Positions 47,861 to 58,332 of a stretch of 64,000 nucleotides of DNA are shown here, in pieces. The DNA is from Apophysomyces variabilis. Taxonomy: Eukaryota > Mucoromycota > Mucoromycetes > Mucorales > Mucoraceae. The notes under the pieces are model-generated. The model made no database searches and was not told where the DNA came from. It saw only the letters and a list, made by a program, of their open reading frames with translations. Within the stretch, counting starts at the first letter, position 1, and each line of letters opens with the position of its first letter. Both the position numbers and the translations under genes were made by a program. Where the stretch lies: contig MZZL01000044.1 of NCBI GenBank assembly GCA_002749535.1, forward strand, positions 118,734-182,733, given 5' to 3'.

Positions 47861-48058
47861 TCAACTAAGAGAGCATGCCATGAAACTGATGTAATGAATG
47901 CAGTTGTCAATGACTTGATAGAGGACAGCACCAATACCATTGTTGGATGCATCTGTAGCAACTAAGAAGGGTTCATCTATGTTTAGATGGCTGAGTGTGG
48001 AATCTGAGGGAAATTTAAGATAAAAAATGGATAACAAGAATAAATCCTTGAGATTCAA
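47861..48058 (-). pseudogene. Ty3/gypsy RNase H fragment
   Basis: A short ORF reads HLNIDEPFLVATDASNNGIG followed by AVLYQ and HYISFMACSLS. This is the start of a retrotransposon RNase H domain downstream of reverse transcriptase. It is of a different lineage from the pol relic at 56166 (KMDASNFGVSAVLLQ). No flanking reverse transcriptase or integrase was found nearby. Confidence 0.75.
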
Positions 48059-48261
48059 GAAAAGAGTTTTTTTATTAAGATTAGATTCTAAGTCTTATTT
48101 ATACTGTGAGTGGTTATTAGATCATAGTTTCTTTGACATAGATAATAAACCAATCAGTAAACATATTTATGATGAAGAAAAGTTTTTCATTGGGATAGCC
48201 AATGTAGATTTTCATTTAGTCATAGTAAAGAGGTTATCTCTAAGTTCCTGAGTCTAGACTA

Positions 48262-50298
48262 TAGTGGACCCTCATTAATTTCACTCCTGGGTAATTTCAA
48301 TGCTTCAATAATTTCAAGAAATTTCTGAGAACGCTTAAAATAAGTAGAGAAGTTTTCAAGTTTCCTGCTAATTTCACTTTCAAGGCTTTGAGGAGGGTTG
48401 AATCCTTAACGGAAGGTTAAGGATTCTAAGTAGTGAATAGCATAAAAACATACAGAGAGAAAATTGCTAATAGCTAATTTTATTAAGCACTTTTAAAAAA
48501 GGCTGTCAACTTCGATTGCTTTTGCTTTGCACTATTACAGAGCTCATCTAGCAACTTTCATAAATCTCATTTCAAGCTCTCCATATCATCTTCCTTATCA
48601 AGAAAATTAAGAACTGTGTTTATATGAAACAGCTTTGTTTCCAGTGGTAATGGGACCTTCTAAACAACCTGCTCCTCTGCAATATCTTCTTCTGCTGTTA
48701 ATGGGGTTGAGCTAGCATTGTTTTCTTTTTCCAGTGCAGTGATTATATCTTCATCTATCAGATGGCGGTGCACTATAGTCTTCTCCTCCATTATATCTTT
48801 TATGATTTCAAAATTGCTAGGTACTACGTTTGCATCAAATATATTTTCAACATTGGCCCTGATTGATTCAATATATTGTTGTTCATTAGGTGTGATGTTG
48901 ATTTCTTCTGCAGCTACCTCAATGGTGTGCTTGAAAATCGTTTTGTTCTAACAGTTTTAGATTGTTTCAGGTTTCACTTGTTTCCACGCTTGCTTGACCC
49001 ATCATATCACATGAAGTTGGTCTATCTTAAATAGCTGCTATGGAGACATAATATGTTTTTCCTTGTTATAAAGAGTTACTAACATATAAGCGCGTTTATA
49101 TTGAAGATTCCTATAATAGATAGGTGAGTCATTACTAAACATGAACCATAAAACATACTTGAAAAAGATCTTGAAGTTTCTAATAATACTAGCGTTGAGA
49201 GGTTGTGTCCTTGACTTTGTATTAGGAGGAAGGTAACAGACCTCAATGTTAGTGAGCTTGTAGTCAGTGTAATGTCCTGAGAAACTGTTGAAAATAAGTA
49301 ATATTTTCCAGTTTTCATATCTCATTACATTATTGAACTGACGAAGACACACTTTGAAAATATTCTGGGTCATCTATGCTGTTATGTTATAAAAGTACAA
49401 GCGAAATTTATAATTAGCAGCTGCAATAAAAATAGGATAATGTACAGGTTAATACCTATTATATTGCTAATCAGATGTCTATACCCGTCTTCTTGTTAAA
49501 GTACTGCAGCTTTTCATGTTTGGCAATAATGAGTAGTTCTTATAAGTCACTCCTATCTGCATTACATGTAAGGGCTACAGTTAGCCTAGTCTTGTCAGCT
49601 TTCAATCTAGTAAATAATTGCTTAGATATGGTAGACCCAGGAGGAGTACAGTATAGAAGAGCAGTTTTATCCATATTGTAGATATCTTTTAATGCATACT
49701 TTCTAGTTTTTTTTTAGATTGTTTTCAAAAACTCTTCCAAGTGCTCTACATTGACAGATCTATCCTCTCTATGCAACATACGTTGTTTGAGATTGAAATG
49801 ATTTTTGAACCTATGTTACTATCCATTTAACATCTTAAAATCATCTTCTAAAATGCCCAGTTTTTCTGCAAACTGCTTAGCTGCCTTTGTAATCATCGCC
49901 TAGTTGATTAGAATATGATTTTCCTGGGTGTTCTGAATCCATATACACAGTGCTTCCTCCAATTTCTATAGTATAAATATCAATAACTTATAAGATAAGG
50001 TATCTAAATTACTTACAGAGAAAGCAGCTGCTCATTGATGTTTCCTTGAGCTTGAGTTGCTACCAATTGCACTACCTTTGCGTTGGCACTTTAATATCTT
50101 TGAAATAGTTATATTATAGGCTATATTGTCTAATTTGAACATATCTTTAGCCCAAACAGCCAACTTATAGTTTGTTATTTTTGGTATTGAGAGCTTCTTT
50201 TGCATTATTTCTTGATGCTGTTCATAGGTCATAGACGCATTTGACTTGCTGTTATCACTCATTGTTGAATAATGGAAGACATTATAAATTATCCACAC
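48262..50298 (-). pseudogene. pogo/Tigger-like (Tc1-mariner superfamily) transposase relic
   Basis: On the minus strand an N-terminal CENP-B/pogo helix-turn-helix is seen (SMTYEQHQEIMQ, then KITNYKLAVWAKDMFKLDNI). Further on come fragments around 49680-49475 (CTPPGSTISKQLFTRLKADK) and a DDE block at 49373-49038 (RYENWKILLIFNSFSGHYTD, then EVCYLPPNTKSRTQPLNASI). In functional relatives the two marked positions are Asp (LDN, QPLDAG), but here both are Asn. At 48262 a TAGTGGACCCTCATTAATTT end resembles a pogo/Tigger terminal repeat; the partner end was not found. The element is inactive. Confidence 0.75.
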
Positions 50299-50748
50299 AT
50301 ATTTATATCTTTATTTTTTTCTTCTTAGTATATTCTATTGCTAGCTAACCTTCTATTATTTTCTATATTGATCCATTTTACAGTCAGATTTTTGGCTCTT
50401 GATATGAGTAGAATATAATGAAAGTAGTGTTCCACAAAAGAACTGAAGAACTGGAACCAAACTGGAACTGAACTGGAACTAAGGTCAGTTCTTTATAAAG
50501 GAACCAAAGAACCGAAGCCATTTTTCACTTAGACTAATTAGCACAATTCTGAATCAGATCCAGTTTATTCAAAAGAAAAGGATGACCAAGATTCTAAAAG
50601 CATTAACTGTTTTATAACATGTGGGTCTAGTTGATTACATGTGTAGGGAAGTAAAAGGCATGATGCTGAAAAGCATCATTCAGATGGCGTTGACGTTGCT
50701 GGAACAGCTAAATATTGTGCTGCCATGTTAGCAAGATTTGGCCATTAA

Positions 50749-52983
50749 TGCGACTGCATCTGCCAGTATACCAATTTTAAGGCTTTGTTACCTCCTGTAG
50801 TAGGAGCGCAGATTTTCTCTGAAATGTAATCAGCTAGCTCGTCTGATATATTCAGCATTCTGTACAAGTCATAAAGCTCCTTTATCTTTTCATCAACCAC
50901 AGCTTTGGCCTCTCCTCTTTTCAGAAAACTGGACCAAGTGTCCTTCACCATGTTCTGGCTAAGGACCTGCCATTCTTCCTCCCAACCACTTTGATACCAC
51001 CATGAGAACTTCATACGTGGGTCTATTACAGTGGCAACTGCGTAGATATGCGTATTATCCATTTTGCAATAATACTTTTGCAGCTTTTTTAATCCAATCC
51101 CGGCAGCATTTCACAATTCCATGTAATTCTGAGTATCAGCTATGAAATCTTCCAGTGAGTCTATGAGCTTATTGTAAAATAAGATGCTTGTATTGATTGT
51201 CACATGGGATTTGCTTGCAGAAAGACGTTCAGTCACAACATCAAACATATAGAGCAGATTCTTCACTTGATCAATGCATGTTCACTCATGGTCTGTAAGT
51301 TTATAGTGATTCAGCTCTGGCAAACTGGAACACATTGCCATGTAAGCATCCTTCAAAACTACCACACGAGCAAGCATTCAGAACGTCAAATTCTAACAGG
51401 TATGAACGTCGCTTATGTTGTATGTGTTAGAGACAAATGAGATAAAAGAAAATCAGACAATAGAATCCTTTGAGACTGAGTCGAGATTGTTTTTTATTAT
51501 TATTATGTTTTCACGACTATTTATATGTTGTCTCTAAATGTAAGTATATGCGTTGTGTAATGTGTTGTTCTATGTGTTGTCTCTATAGATACAGTGTAGA
51601 TCTATGAGGATAGAGAAATGTAAAGAAAGAGGGAAAGAACCACCTTGCATAGATTAAACTGTACACTTAGTTTGATACATGATGCATGTAGTAAGATGGT
51701 CTGATCGTCTTTATACTGTGTAAAGAAGAGAGCTACATTGCATGTAAAATACGATGATCCATATACCAAATTGGGAAACTGTATTGTAGTCCCGCTATTA
51801 AGGTGTATAATGACATACTAGCTATATGACAGCTTATAAGTATGAGGTCAGGGCACTTTTCATTTAATTGAATGCACTTGAATTTTTCAATCCGTTGGGG
51901 TGAGAATCTGGTAAGTAGTTATTTAGCAAAGATGAAAAATGAATGCGCATTTGTACCTTATCTTGTTAATGCCTTTTCGCAGTTTAATGATGAGATTTGT
52001 CTCCATGGATTCATGTTCATTATCAAGTTCATCCTCAGTCTCTAGTGCTTATGCTGATAGGCTGATCTTCAGTATGTCTTGGACAGCCAAGTTGATAATA
52101 TGACCCAAGCAAGGTATATGATGCAACTCTGCTCAGAAAGGCTAGTTTTGCAAGGGATTATAAGTATACAGGAATTATATGATTAATTTAATTACCCATC
52201 CATTTTCTATAGCGCGTGTTTCTATAACCTGTATCATCTTTAGCATGTTTGAAACATTATTGCTGGTTATAGTAAAGAGATTTTCGCACAGATCAAACTC
52301 TCCAAAGATTGTTAAGAATGCTTCCGCCAGATTTTCTCCAGTATGTAGACTGTTCAGAGGCTCAAAGCCCAACCGTAATTCTTGCATCATCCAAGTTGAT
52401 ATGGAAATCCAATGACTTGTAACCCCAAGGAATTCTTGATGAAAAGGACTTGTCCAAGAGTCAATGGTATAGGATATCATTGGTATTTTGCTCAACAAAG
52501 CGGCAACCTTGTCCTTATAACAGAAATACTGCTCTCTAGTCTATTTCTCTGTAAGTTAAACATGTATGGATAAGATGGAAATAAAAACCTTTTTGGTAAC
52601 TGTATCTGCCAATGGAAGCTTCACTGAATCAACCGTTAATGCTGATTGTGCCATTTCAAGTAATGTGTGTAGTTCCTTGTTTTCACTGATATTGAATGGT
52701 AGCTTAGCCTTCATAAGGAATTTGACAAATTGCTCATGAAACTGCACTTTGTCAAAAGTTCGAGGTCGTTTTGTGCCAATTAGAAACTTGTTGAAAGCAC
52801 CAAGAACCCATTTATTTTTGCCTGCATGAGGGCCATGATCCTTGGTAACATCGTGCTTGACACGTAAATGTTTAAGTAGTCCAGATGTGCATGACTGGTT
52901 TGCTGCAAAATGCTTGCCACCACATCTAGGAAGAAGGCATTGAATTCAGCTTTTCCCATCTTTATTGATGAACTGCTCGCCAT
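50749..52983 (-). pseudogene. hAT transposase relic
   Basis: Fragments in order on the minus strand are as follows. An N-terminal block lies at 52983-52780. A block at 52747-52556 reads HEQFVKFLMKAKLPFNISEN, then LLEMAQSALTVDSVKLPLAD. The RNase H-like catalytic part at 52498-52175 reads MISYTIDSWTSPFHQEFLGV, then LHTGENLAEAFLTIF and FTITSNNVSNM. The C-terminal block at 51062-50749 reads YAVATVIDPRMKFSWW. In active hAT proteins the segment TSNN reads T(D)NA, and the catalytic Asp positions appear partly altered. Sequence between about 51410 and 51960 does not look like transposase and may be an insertion. Confidence 0.8.
51411..51960. other. possible LTR-like insertion inside the hAT element
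   Basis: Non-coding AT-rich sequence interrupts the hAT transposase. It begins near TGTTGTATGTGTTAGAGACA (51416) and contains a stretch (GAGACTGAGTCGAGATTGTT at 51473) similar in style to part of the solo LTR at 55697. No matching ACA end with target duplication was found, so the identification is tentative. Confidence 0.3.
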
Positions 52984-53910
52984 ACTTAAATTTTAAAATC
53001 CAACTACCCTTGGCCTCATCATTATCAATATCAGTTGAAACAGATTCTTGAGACTGTGGATCCAGCATGAAGGATCTAGATTCCCCTAGGTCAGTGCCTG
53101 AAGCCATAGAGTCTAGCGACATCACAGATGACTCTCATGCTATCAACATACATTCTGTCATTGCCTGCTGACAAAGGTTAATCAAGACAGGCCACAATAA
53201 ACGATAGTAATTTTACCCTATCTGAAAGAGCACCTCGAGGATCTCTGGAAGATTCACCATATTCAAAAACCATTATAAGTGTCAGAAAATCGTATTAAAA
53301 AAGATATTGACCTTTTATTGTAAGAGACTTCTCAGTATTTATACTATTTGTCAATTCAGCATTTTGACAATTAAAGTACTTAAAAGGTTGACAGCTTTGC
53401 TTCAAACAATAATACAGCCTGTCTTTCTAAAAGAGGAGCAAGGCTAATAATCTCATTGAACAGATTCTACAGCTATCAATTTAGGTAACTTCTATGGCCT
53501 TTTGCTGCTACTGCGCGAAGCCAAAACAGGGATACAGTACGTATGTCATTTCACTTACCATGTTCAGCGCATACCATTTGTCTGATTTATGACTATCTCC
53601 ATAGAAATTCATTAATGACAAAATGCTCATTTCATTATCTGAATGAATTAGTAGAGCGTAAAACCAAGGCTCATCTTAGCCAACTAAAATGAATGAAATG
53701 CCAAGCTAATCTCAATGTAAAACAGTTTTTGAACTATGATGACTGTATTTTCTACAGAAGATATTCTCTTTTCACAATAACCACATTATGTACAGGTTTT
53801 ATACTCCTTGGCTTTCCAGTAAAAAGGTTCCTATATAGTCCTTTTCTTTTGTTTTTCCAAGTTTTAGTTTGATTAGGTCGGTTCAGTTCCTTGGTTCCTT
53901 AGTTCTTCTC

Positions 53911-53940
53911 AGTTCAGTTCAGTTCAGTTCAGTTCAGTTC
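53911..53940. repeat. six tandem CAGTT units (hAT subterminal repeat)
   Basis: Perfect CAGTT x6 lies 70 bp inside the right end of the hAT element. Similar GAACTG words recur at the left end. Such motif clusters are the usual transposase-binding sites of hAT elements. Confidence 0.9.
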
Positions 53941-53947
53941 CTTCACT

Positions 53948-54373
53948 ATGATGGTTCGATTTGGTTCTGCCAAAGAACTGAGAAGAACTGAACTGTATGG
54001 AACCCTAGACTATCCTATTATAACAAATGCTGCCAAGCTAAGCATTCCTATTTTTCTTGAAGTCCTACCACCCATCATAACTTACCCTCAAGAACCAACC
54101 ATTTTCTATGTACCATCATCAGTTATTACGCATCAATCAATCCCAGATATGATAGTATTTTCACCTGTCTTGTCATCTATGAATGACGACCAACCTGAAG
54201 ACCCCTCTAAAGACTTACTTGATATTAAAGAAGATGAAGTTCCTACTATTATTCTGCAAAAGAATCCTGAGACTGGAACATTTGAAGAAGTCAAGTCTGA
54301 CATTAGCTCACCTACTATCCTAGAACTGAACCCTGATGTTTTATGGACGCTAGGAATGCTCAATGAACAATAA
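53948..54373 (+). CDS. ORF of unknown function starting in the hAT terminus
   Basis: A 141-codon ORF. Its first ~20 codons are the translated right end of the hAT element (repetitive ELRRTELYG). The rest is Pro/Ile/Asp/Glu/Ser-rich (LEVLPPIITYPQEPTIFYVP, then DQPEDPSKDLLDIKEDEVPT) with no recognised domain. It lies 330 bp upstream of an LTR. It may be a decayed retrotransposon reading frame or a chance open frame; no expression can be inferred. Confidence 0.3.
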   Translation: MMVRFGSAKELRRTELYGTLDYPIITNAAKLSIPIFLEVLPPIITYPQEPTIFYVPSSVITHQSIPDMIVFSPVLSSMNDDQPEDPSKDLLDIKEDEVPTIILQKNPETGTFEEVKSDISSPTILELNPDVLWTLGMLNEQ

Positions 54374-54704
54374 CAAATTCAGCGAACAAAAGATTAACAT
54401 ATATAATTTATCAAAGAAAAGGTTCATTACCTTTGTATAGAAATCTATAATATAAGACAAGTACTTGAGTAGACAGAATGACTATGACATAATTTTGAAA
54501 ATGAACTATTTGAAAATTTATCTGATTTGTGTCAAGCCAAATTTAGCCACTATACCAACCTTAGACAGTATAAATGCATTCGATCTTACTATCTTAGCCA
54601 GCTGCTACCAGATGAAATGTACAACTGATCATATCAATTATTTTTCAAGAAGCACGATTATATCCTGAATTTTGTGGGATGCAAATCTACAAACCTCGAG
54701 GACA

Positions 54705-55446
54705 TGTAAAAGTCAAAAAAAAAATTCCTTATTCCCTTGGTCAATGCACAAGTACTATTGGTACACAATCATTAGTATACAACATTTTTGATATTTTTCT
54801 TTTCTCTTCCTTTTTTTTTCTTTAGATAACCTATCTGGCTAAGCCAATTCATTTGACCAACAACAAACTTTACCTGAAACTTCACAAGATGTACTGACTT
54901 TAGCCAAGACCATTTAGTGTTACCTTATTCTCTTTTTGTTTATTTCTTTTTTTTTATTCTTTTATTCTTTTATTCTTTTTCTTATCCAATTATCCTTTGA
55001 AATTTAGTATAAATAACCCCAATCAAAGTTGAATAAACGACAGGTTTTTCATCTTAAATCTTTCTTTTTGATTGAAATCTTTTAAGAGAAACACTCTCTA
55101 AAAAGAAGCAGCTTTATTTTATTCATTGTGATTATACTGCGCCTCCATTGACTTTATCAAGCAACCATCAATAACCTGAATCCAATTGATTTATATTTTT
55201 TTTAATTTTGATTCTATTTACTCTACAAGAACTTACCGACTATCTGATTTATCTGATCTAAGCAAGAGATCATTGTCAAGACTTTATCAAGAACTCTAAT
55301 TCTCTGAACCTTATCTCTATTATCCTATATTTAGTTATTATTGATCAACTGATCAATTAACTTATATTGTCAAACCTTTGACGCAACCGTTTCTTTCAAA
55401 CAAATTCAAGTTATCTTTTAGTCTTAGTGTTAGACTTTAACCCACA
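54705..55446 (+). repeat. candidate 5' LTR of a Ty3/gypsy-type element
   Basis: It starts TGTAAAAGTC and ends GACTTTAACCCACA, so the two ends are inverted (TGT...ACA with a shared AAAGTC/GACTTT). A TATA-like AGTATAAATAACC occurs at about 55006, followed by a polyadenylation-like AATAAA-type context (GTTGAATAAACG). Directly 3' (55449) is TGGTGCTCACTT, placed 2 nt after the LTR as a tRNA primer-binding site should be. A short gag-like ATG ORF (MANYYSTIKILPKITP) starts at 55478 but stops at once. No second copy of this LTR exists in the window. Confidence 0.6.
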
Positions 55447-55696
55447 CCTGGTGCTCACTTATTCTTAAAAACACACAATGGCAAATTACTATTCTACTAT
55501 CAAGATCCTACCTAAAATTACGCCGTAACATGGCAAACATGTTCAACAAGTTCTCAAGTGCCTATGAAAAGTGAAGTTGTATGCGAACCTCAAGAAGTGC
55601 AAGTTCAATAAGCAAGAACTAGAGTTTGTTAGGTTTCATATAACTGCAAACGACATTCTACCTGCTAAGTCAAAGGTGTCTGCAATTCAGCAGTGG

Positions 55697-55971
55697 TGTG
55701 GTAGTGAGAGAAAAGAAATAAGAAAAGATGCAAACAGTAAAATACTGTGAGACTGGAATATAGCTTTATTCTCGATATCACTCTCTTATTTATACTTTTT
55801 CTACATTATCTCAGCTATCATGATGTGACTTTTAATAGTGTCGATCACTAGTCTTATCGATATGTAGCTTCTACCCAGTTTTCGGGGAAGTATTTGACAT
55901 AGAATCTCTGATATAAATGATTTTATTATAGTTTAGCCATATTTAGGGTTGTTGTCCTTTTGGATACAACA
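55697..55971. repeat. solo LTR (275 bp) inserted in gypsy reverse transcriptase
   Basis: TGTGGTAGTG...GATACAACA is flanked by a perfect 5-bp duplication AGTGG (55692-55696 and 55972-55976). The host reading frame (AIQQW | QWPVLTN) continues across it. The ends TGT...ACA and the 5-bp duplication fit Ty3/gypsy or Copia LTRs. It has a TATA-like TATTTATAC near 55790. Deletion of internal sequence by LTR-LTR recombination is the usual origin. Confidence 0.85.
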
Positions 55972-56679
55972 AGTGGCCAGTGCTGACGAACATACAGGAG
56001 GTTCAACAGTTCATCGGCCTAGGTTTGCATTACTGAAGGTTCATACGTGACTTCTCCACAATTGCAGCACCCCTTATGGACCTTATAAAGGGAATAGGAA
56101 TAAAGAGGCGACTGATAACTTAGACTGATGAGTGTTAAAAGGCATTTGATGAGATAAAGTCACAAATGGTCAAGGCACCAGTTTTATACCCACTTAACCC
56201 AGAATTACCTTATATGATCAAAATGGATGCTTCCAATTTTGGTGTCAGTGCAGTTCTACTGCAAGAAGGCCCTGATGGTCTGATGCACCTATTGGCGTTC
56301 AAGTCCAAGAAGCTATCCTTAGCAGAGCAGAATTATCCAGCTCAGGAATGGGAACTCCTAGGGATATTACATGCATTACAGTCCTGAAGATGTTTCATGG
56401 AAGGGAGGCCATACATAGTATACATGGACTATCACCTCCTCCAGTACTTCTGAACACAACTGAAACTGACACCTTGTCTAACGCGCTGAATGGCTGAGCT
56501 AGAGCTTTTTAACCTGGATATACAGTATAAACCTAGGAAGGATAACCACATCCCTAATTTACTTTCTTGATGGGATGGCCCTGGCAAGACCTCATAAGAA
56601 CCAGATATGGAACTGCAGTACCTTTACGCTATGCTGGCAGTCTAGAAATCTGACTGGCTAAAATTCTACGCCAAACTAG

Positions 56680-56697
56680 CACTATGGAAAAAAATCT
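56680..56697 (+). repeat. left terminal inverted repeat of the CACTA element
   Basis: CACTATGGAAAAAAATCT, preceded by the TAG target duplication. It pairs with 61354-61371. Confidence 0.92.
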
Positions 56698-56970
56698 AGA
56701 AAAAATATAAAAAATGTCTAGAAAGAATTTATCTTAGAAAAATCTTTGATTTTGGAGGTTTTTAAGATTTCTTCTAGTTTTTTTGACTAAGATTTCCTTA
56801 GATTAACCTGTTCAACTTAATTTGTAGCCATTTTTACTTTAGAGATTACTATTTCAGAACGTCGTATAATTGTTGTATATTTCTATTGCTTCTGAAACAG
56901 ATCTAATCAATTTATAATATCCAAAAGGAGGACTATAAATATTATTGACGTTTAATGCTAGCAATGGTAT

Positions 56971-57934
56971 CTATCTGTAGCCACTCCTTGTTTTTCTTCG
57001 CTTTCTCACTGTAACTGGTCGCCGCATATTCTGCCTTCTCTTTGCTTGACTTTGGTGCTCATTGATTTGCTGGCTTCTGTTAGAGAGCTTTACTGTCGCG
57101 ATTTGATCCTTGTTATTGTCAGCACCGTTCTGATCCGCCCCGTTTTGGACGTTGTCTTCGTCTTCTGCGTTAACCCAGCTACTGTCGAAATCCCAGTCAT
57201 CGATATGTGCCTTATTAACTAACAGGTAAAAGTATATGAACTAGACATGAGCAAATATAGCAAGGAGGATAAATTATTGTCACACCTATATTGCTATTCT
57301 TGATTATTGTTTGTGTCTTGTTGGGAGAAATCCAGTAGTGCTGGAGCAAAAGCCTGGCAGCCCAATTTTTCTTGCACTTGCTGAGGGGCACTTCAGCTGG
57401 AACGTTTAATTCGAGCAAGGCATATGCATGCCTTTTAAGCTGTCTACTTAGTTTTGTCCAAGCTGTGTCAGTACCTTGAAAGTTGGATTTAACTTGGTCA
57501 ACCACTGCTTTCGCCACTTGTTTGGCAATATCAACCATATCATGAACGTATTCGTCAGAAGTATGCTGTCCTGGATCATTTCCATTCCCGTTTATGATCA
57601 GATCATGTAGCAACTTATCAGATAATTGCACCTTTCTTGATGCAGAGACTCCTTTCTTGGTCGTCACCTCGTAGCTCGGTTGTTCTATAGTTCTTTTCCA
57701 GATAGGTACTGTTGATGAGGTGGTGAACAGTTGCGGCATGGTTATACGAGCTTCACCATTCATATCAACATCAGGTCTTCCCATTTTATCTTCCAATTCA
57801 GTAACTTTGTCCCTCATGGACGTGATAATGTCTATAATGGGTTTAACCTCGCACTTGAATTTGCTTGTAAGTCTTGCTTCCAACCCGTCAAATACGAGTA
57901 ATATATCTTTTGGAGATACTATGTTTCTTGTCAT
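56971..57934 (-). CDS. CACTA-borne accessory protein of unknown function (intact, two exons)
   Basis: Exon 1 is 57934-57286, exon 2 is 57218-56971, and a 67-nt GTGTGA...GTTAG intron joins them in phase. The product is 298 residues with no internal stop. The N terminus is helical (LVFDGLEARLTSKFKCEVKP, then a coiled-coil MRDKVTELEDKMG). The middle contains VQLSDKLLHDLIINGNGNDP and KQVAKAVVDQVKSNFQGTDT, then LSRQLKRHAYALLELNVPAE. The C terminus is acidic (WDFDSSWVNAEDEDNVQ) and then strongly basic (RRQNMRRPVTVRKRRKTRS), like a nuclear localisation or DNA-binding tail. By position it may play the TnpA-like role of plant En/Spm (terminus binding). That is inference; no homology was recognised. 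Confidence 0.75.
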
Positions 57935-58332
57935 CTAGGTATAGATAATGGAAGAAAAGTAGAACAATGCAAGGTTATGCAAACCTCTGACCTTCGTTTT
58001 TATAGAAGTCACCAAAAATTTAATTAAAGTCTTATAGGAATGTTAGAGGTATAGAAGCCTTGCTTGATTCAAGGACTAGAAAGAAACATTACCTGCGCCC
58101 TTTTTCATGGTCGATACAGCTAAATAATAGGAATCTCATTAATATGGTTTCTTAAGGATCTTTAGGGTCCTAATATCTAACAATGGAATGATGAGGCGTG
58201 TAACTTAATTAAACAGGCAATCATGAAAGGAAGCATTCTCTTTGCGTTTATGTGGTTTACCTGTAGATCTATATATTGATATTCTTGCCATGAAAACTAA
58301 AGACCCTCTCTTTTACCTTACCTGTATCCAAT
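57935..58332. promoter_or_regulatory. divergent promoter region of the CACTA element
   Basis: About 400 bp between the two divergent start codons. It has no ORF and is AT-rich; a TATA-like TATATATTGATATT lies at about 58269, upstream of the transposase start. It must hold the promoters of both genes. Confidence 0.5.

Larger units (their letters stand above)
50425..54007 (-). mobile_element. hAT-superfamily DNA transposon (~3.6 kb), degenerate
   Basis: Termini are imperfect inverted repeats of the hAT type: left TAGTGTTCCACAAAAGAACT, right (reverse complement) TAGGGTTCCATACAGTTCAG. Both subterminal regions are packed with GAACTGAACTGG / GTTCAGTTC motifs (50438-50520 and 53880-54000), including six perfect tandem CAGTT units at 53911-53940. 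The flanking 8-bp sequences do not match, so target duplication is lost or the exact ends are slightly off. The interior holds hAT transposase fragments on the minus strand. Confidence 0.75.

Noticed and set aside
53881..54000. CAGTT repeats considered as a CRISPR-like or satellite array
   Set aside because: Units are 5 bp without spacers and lie at a hAT terminus, which explains them.
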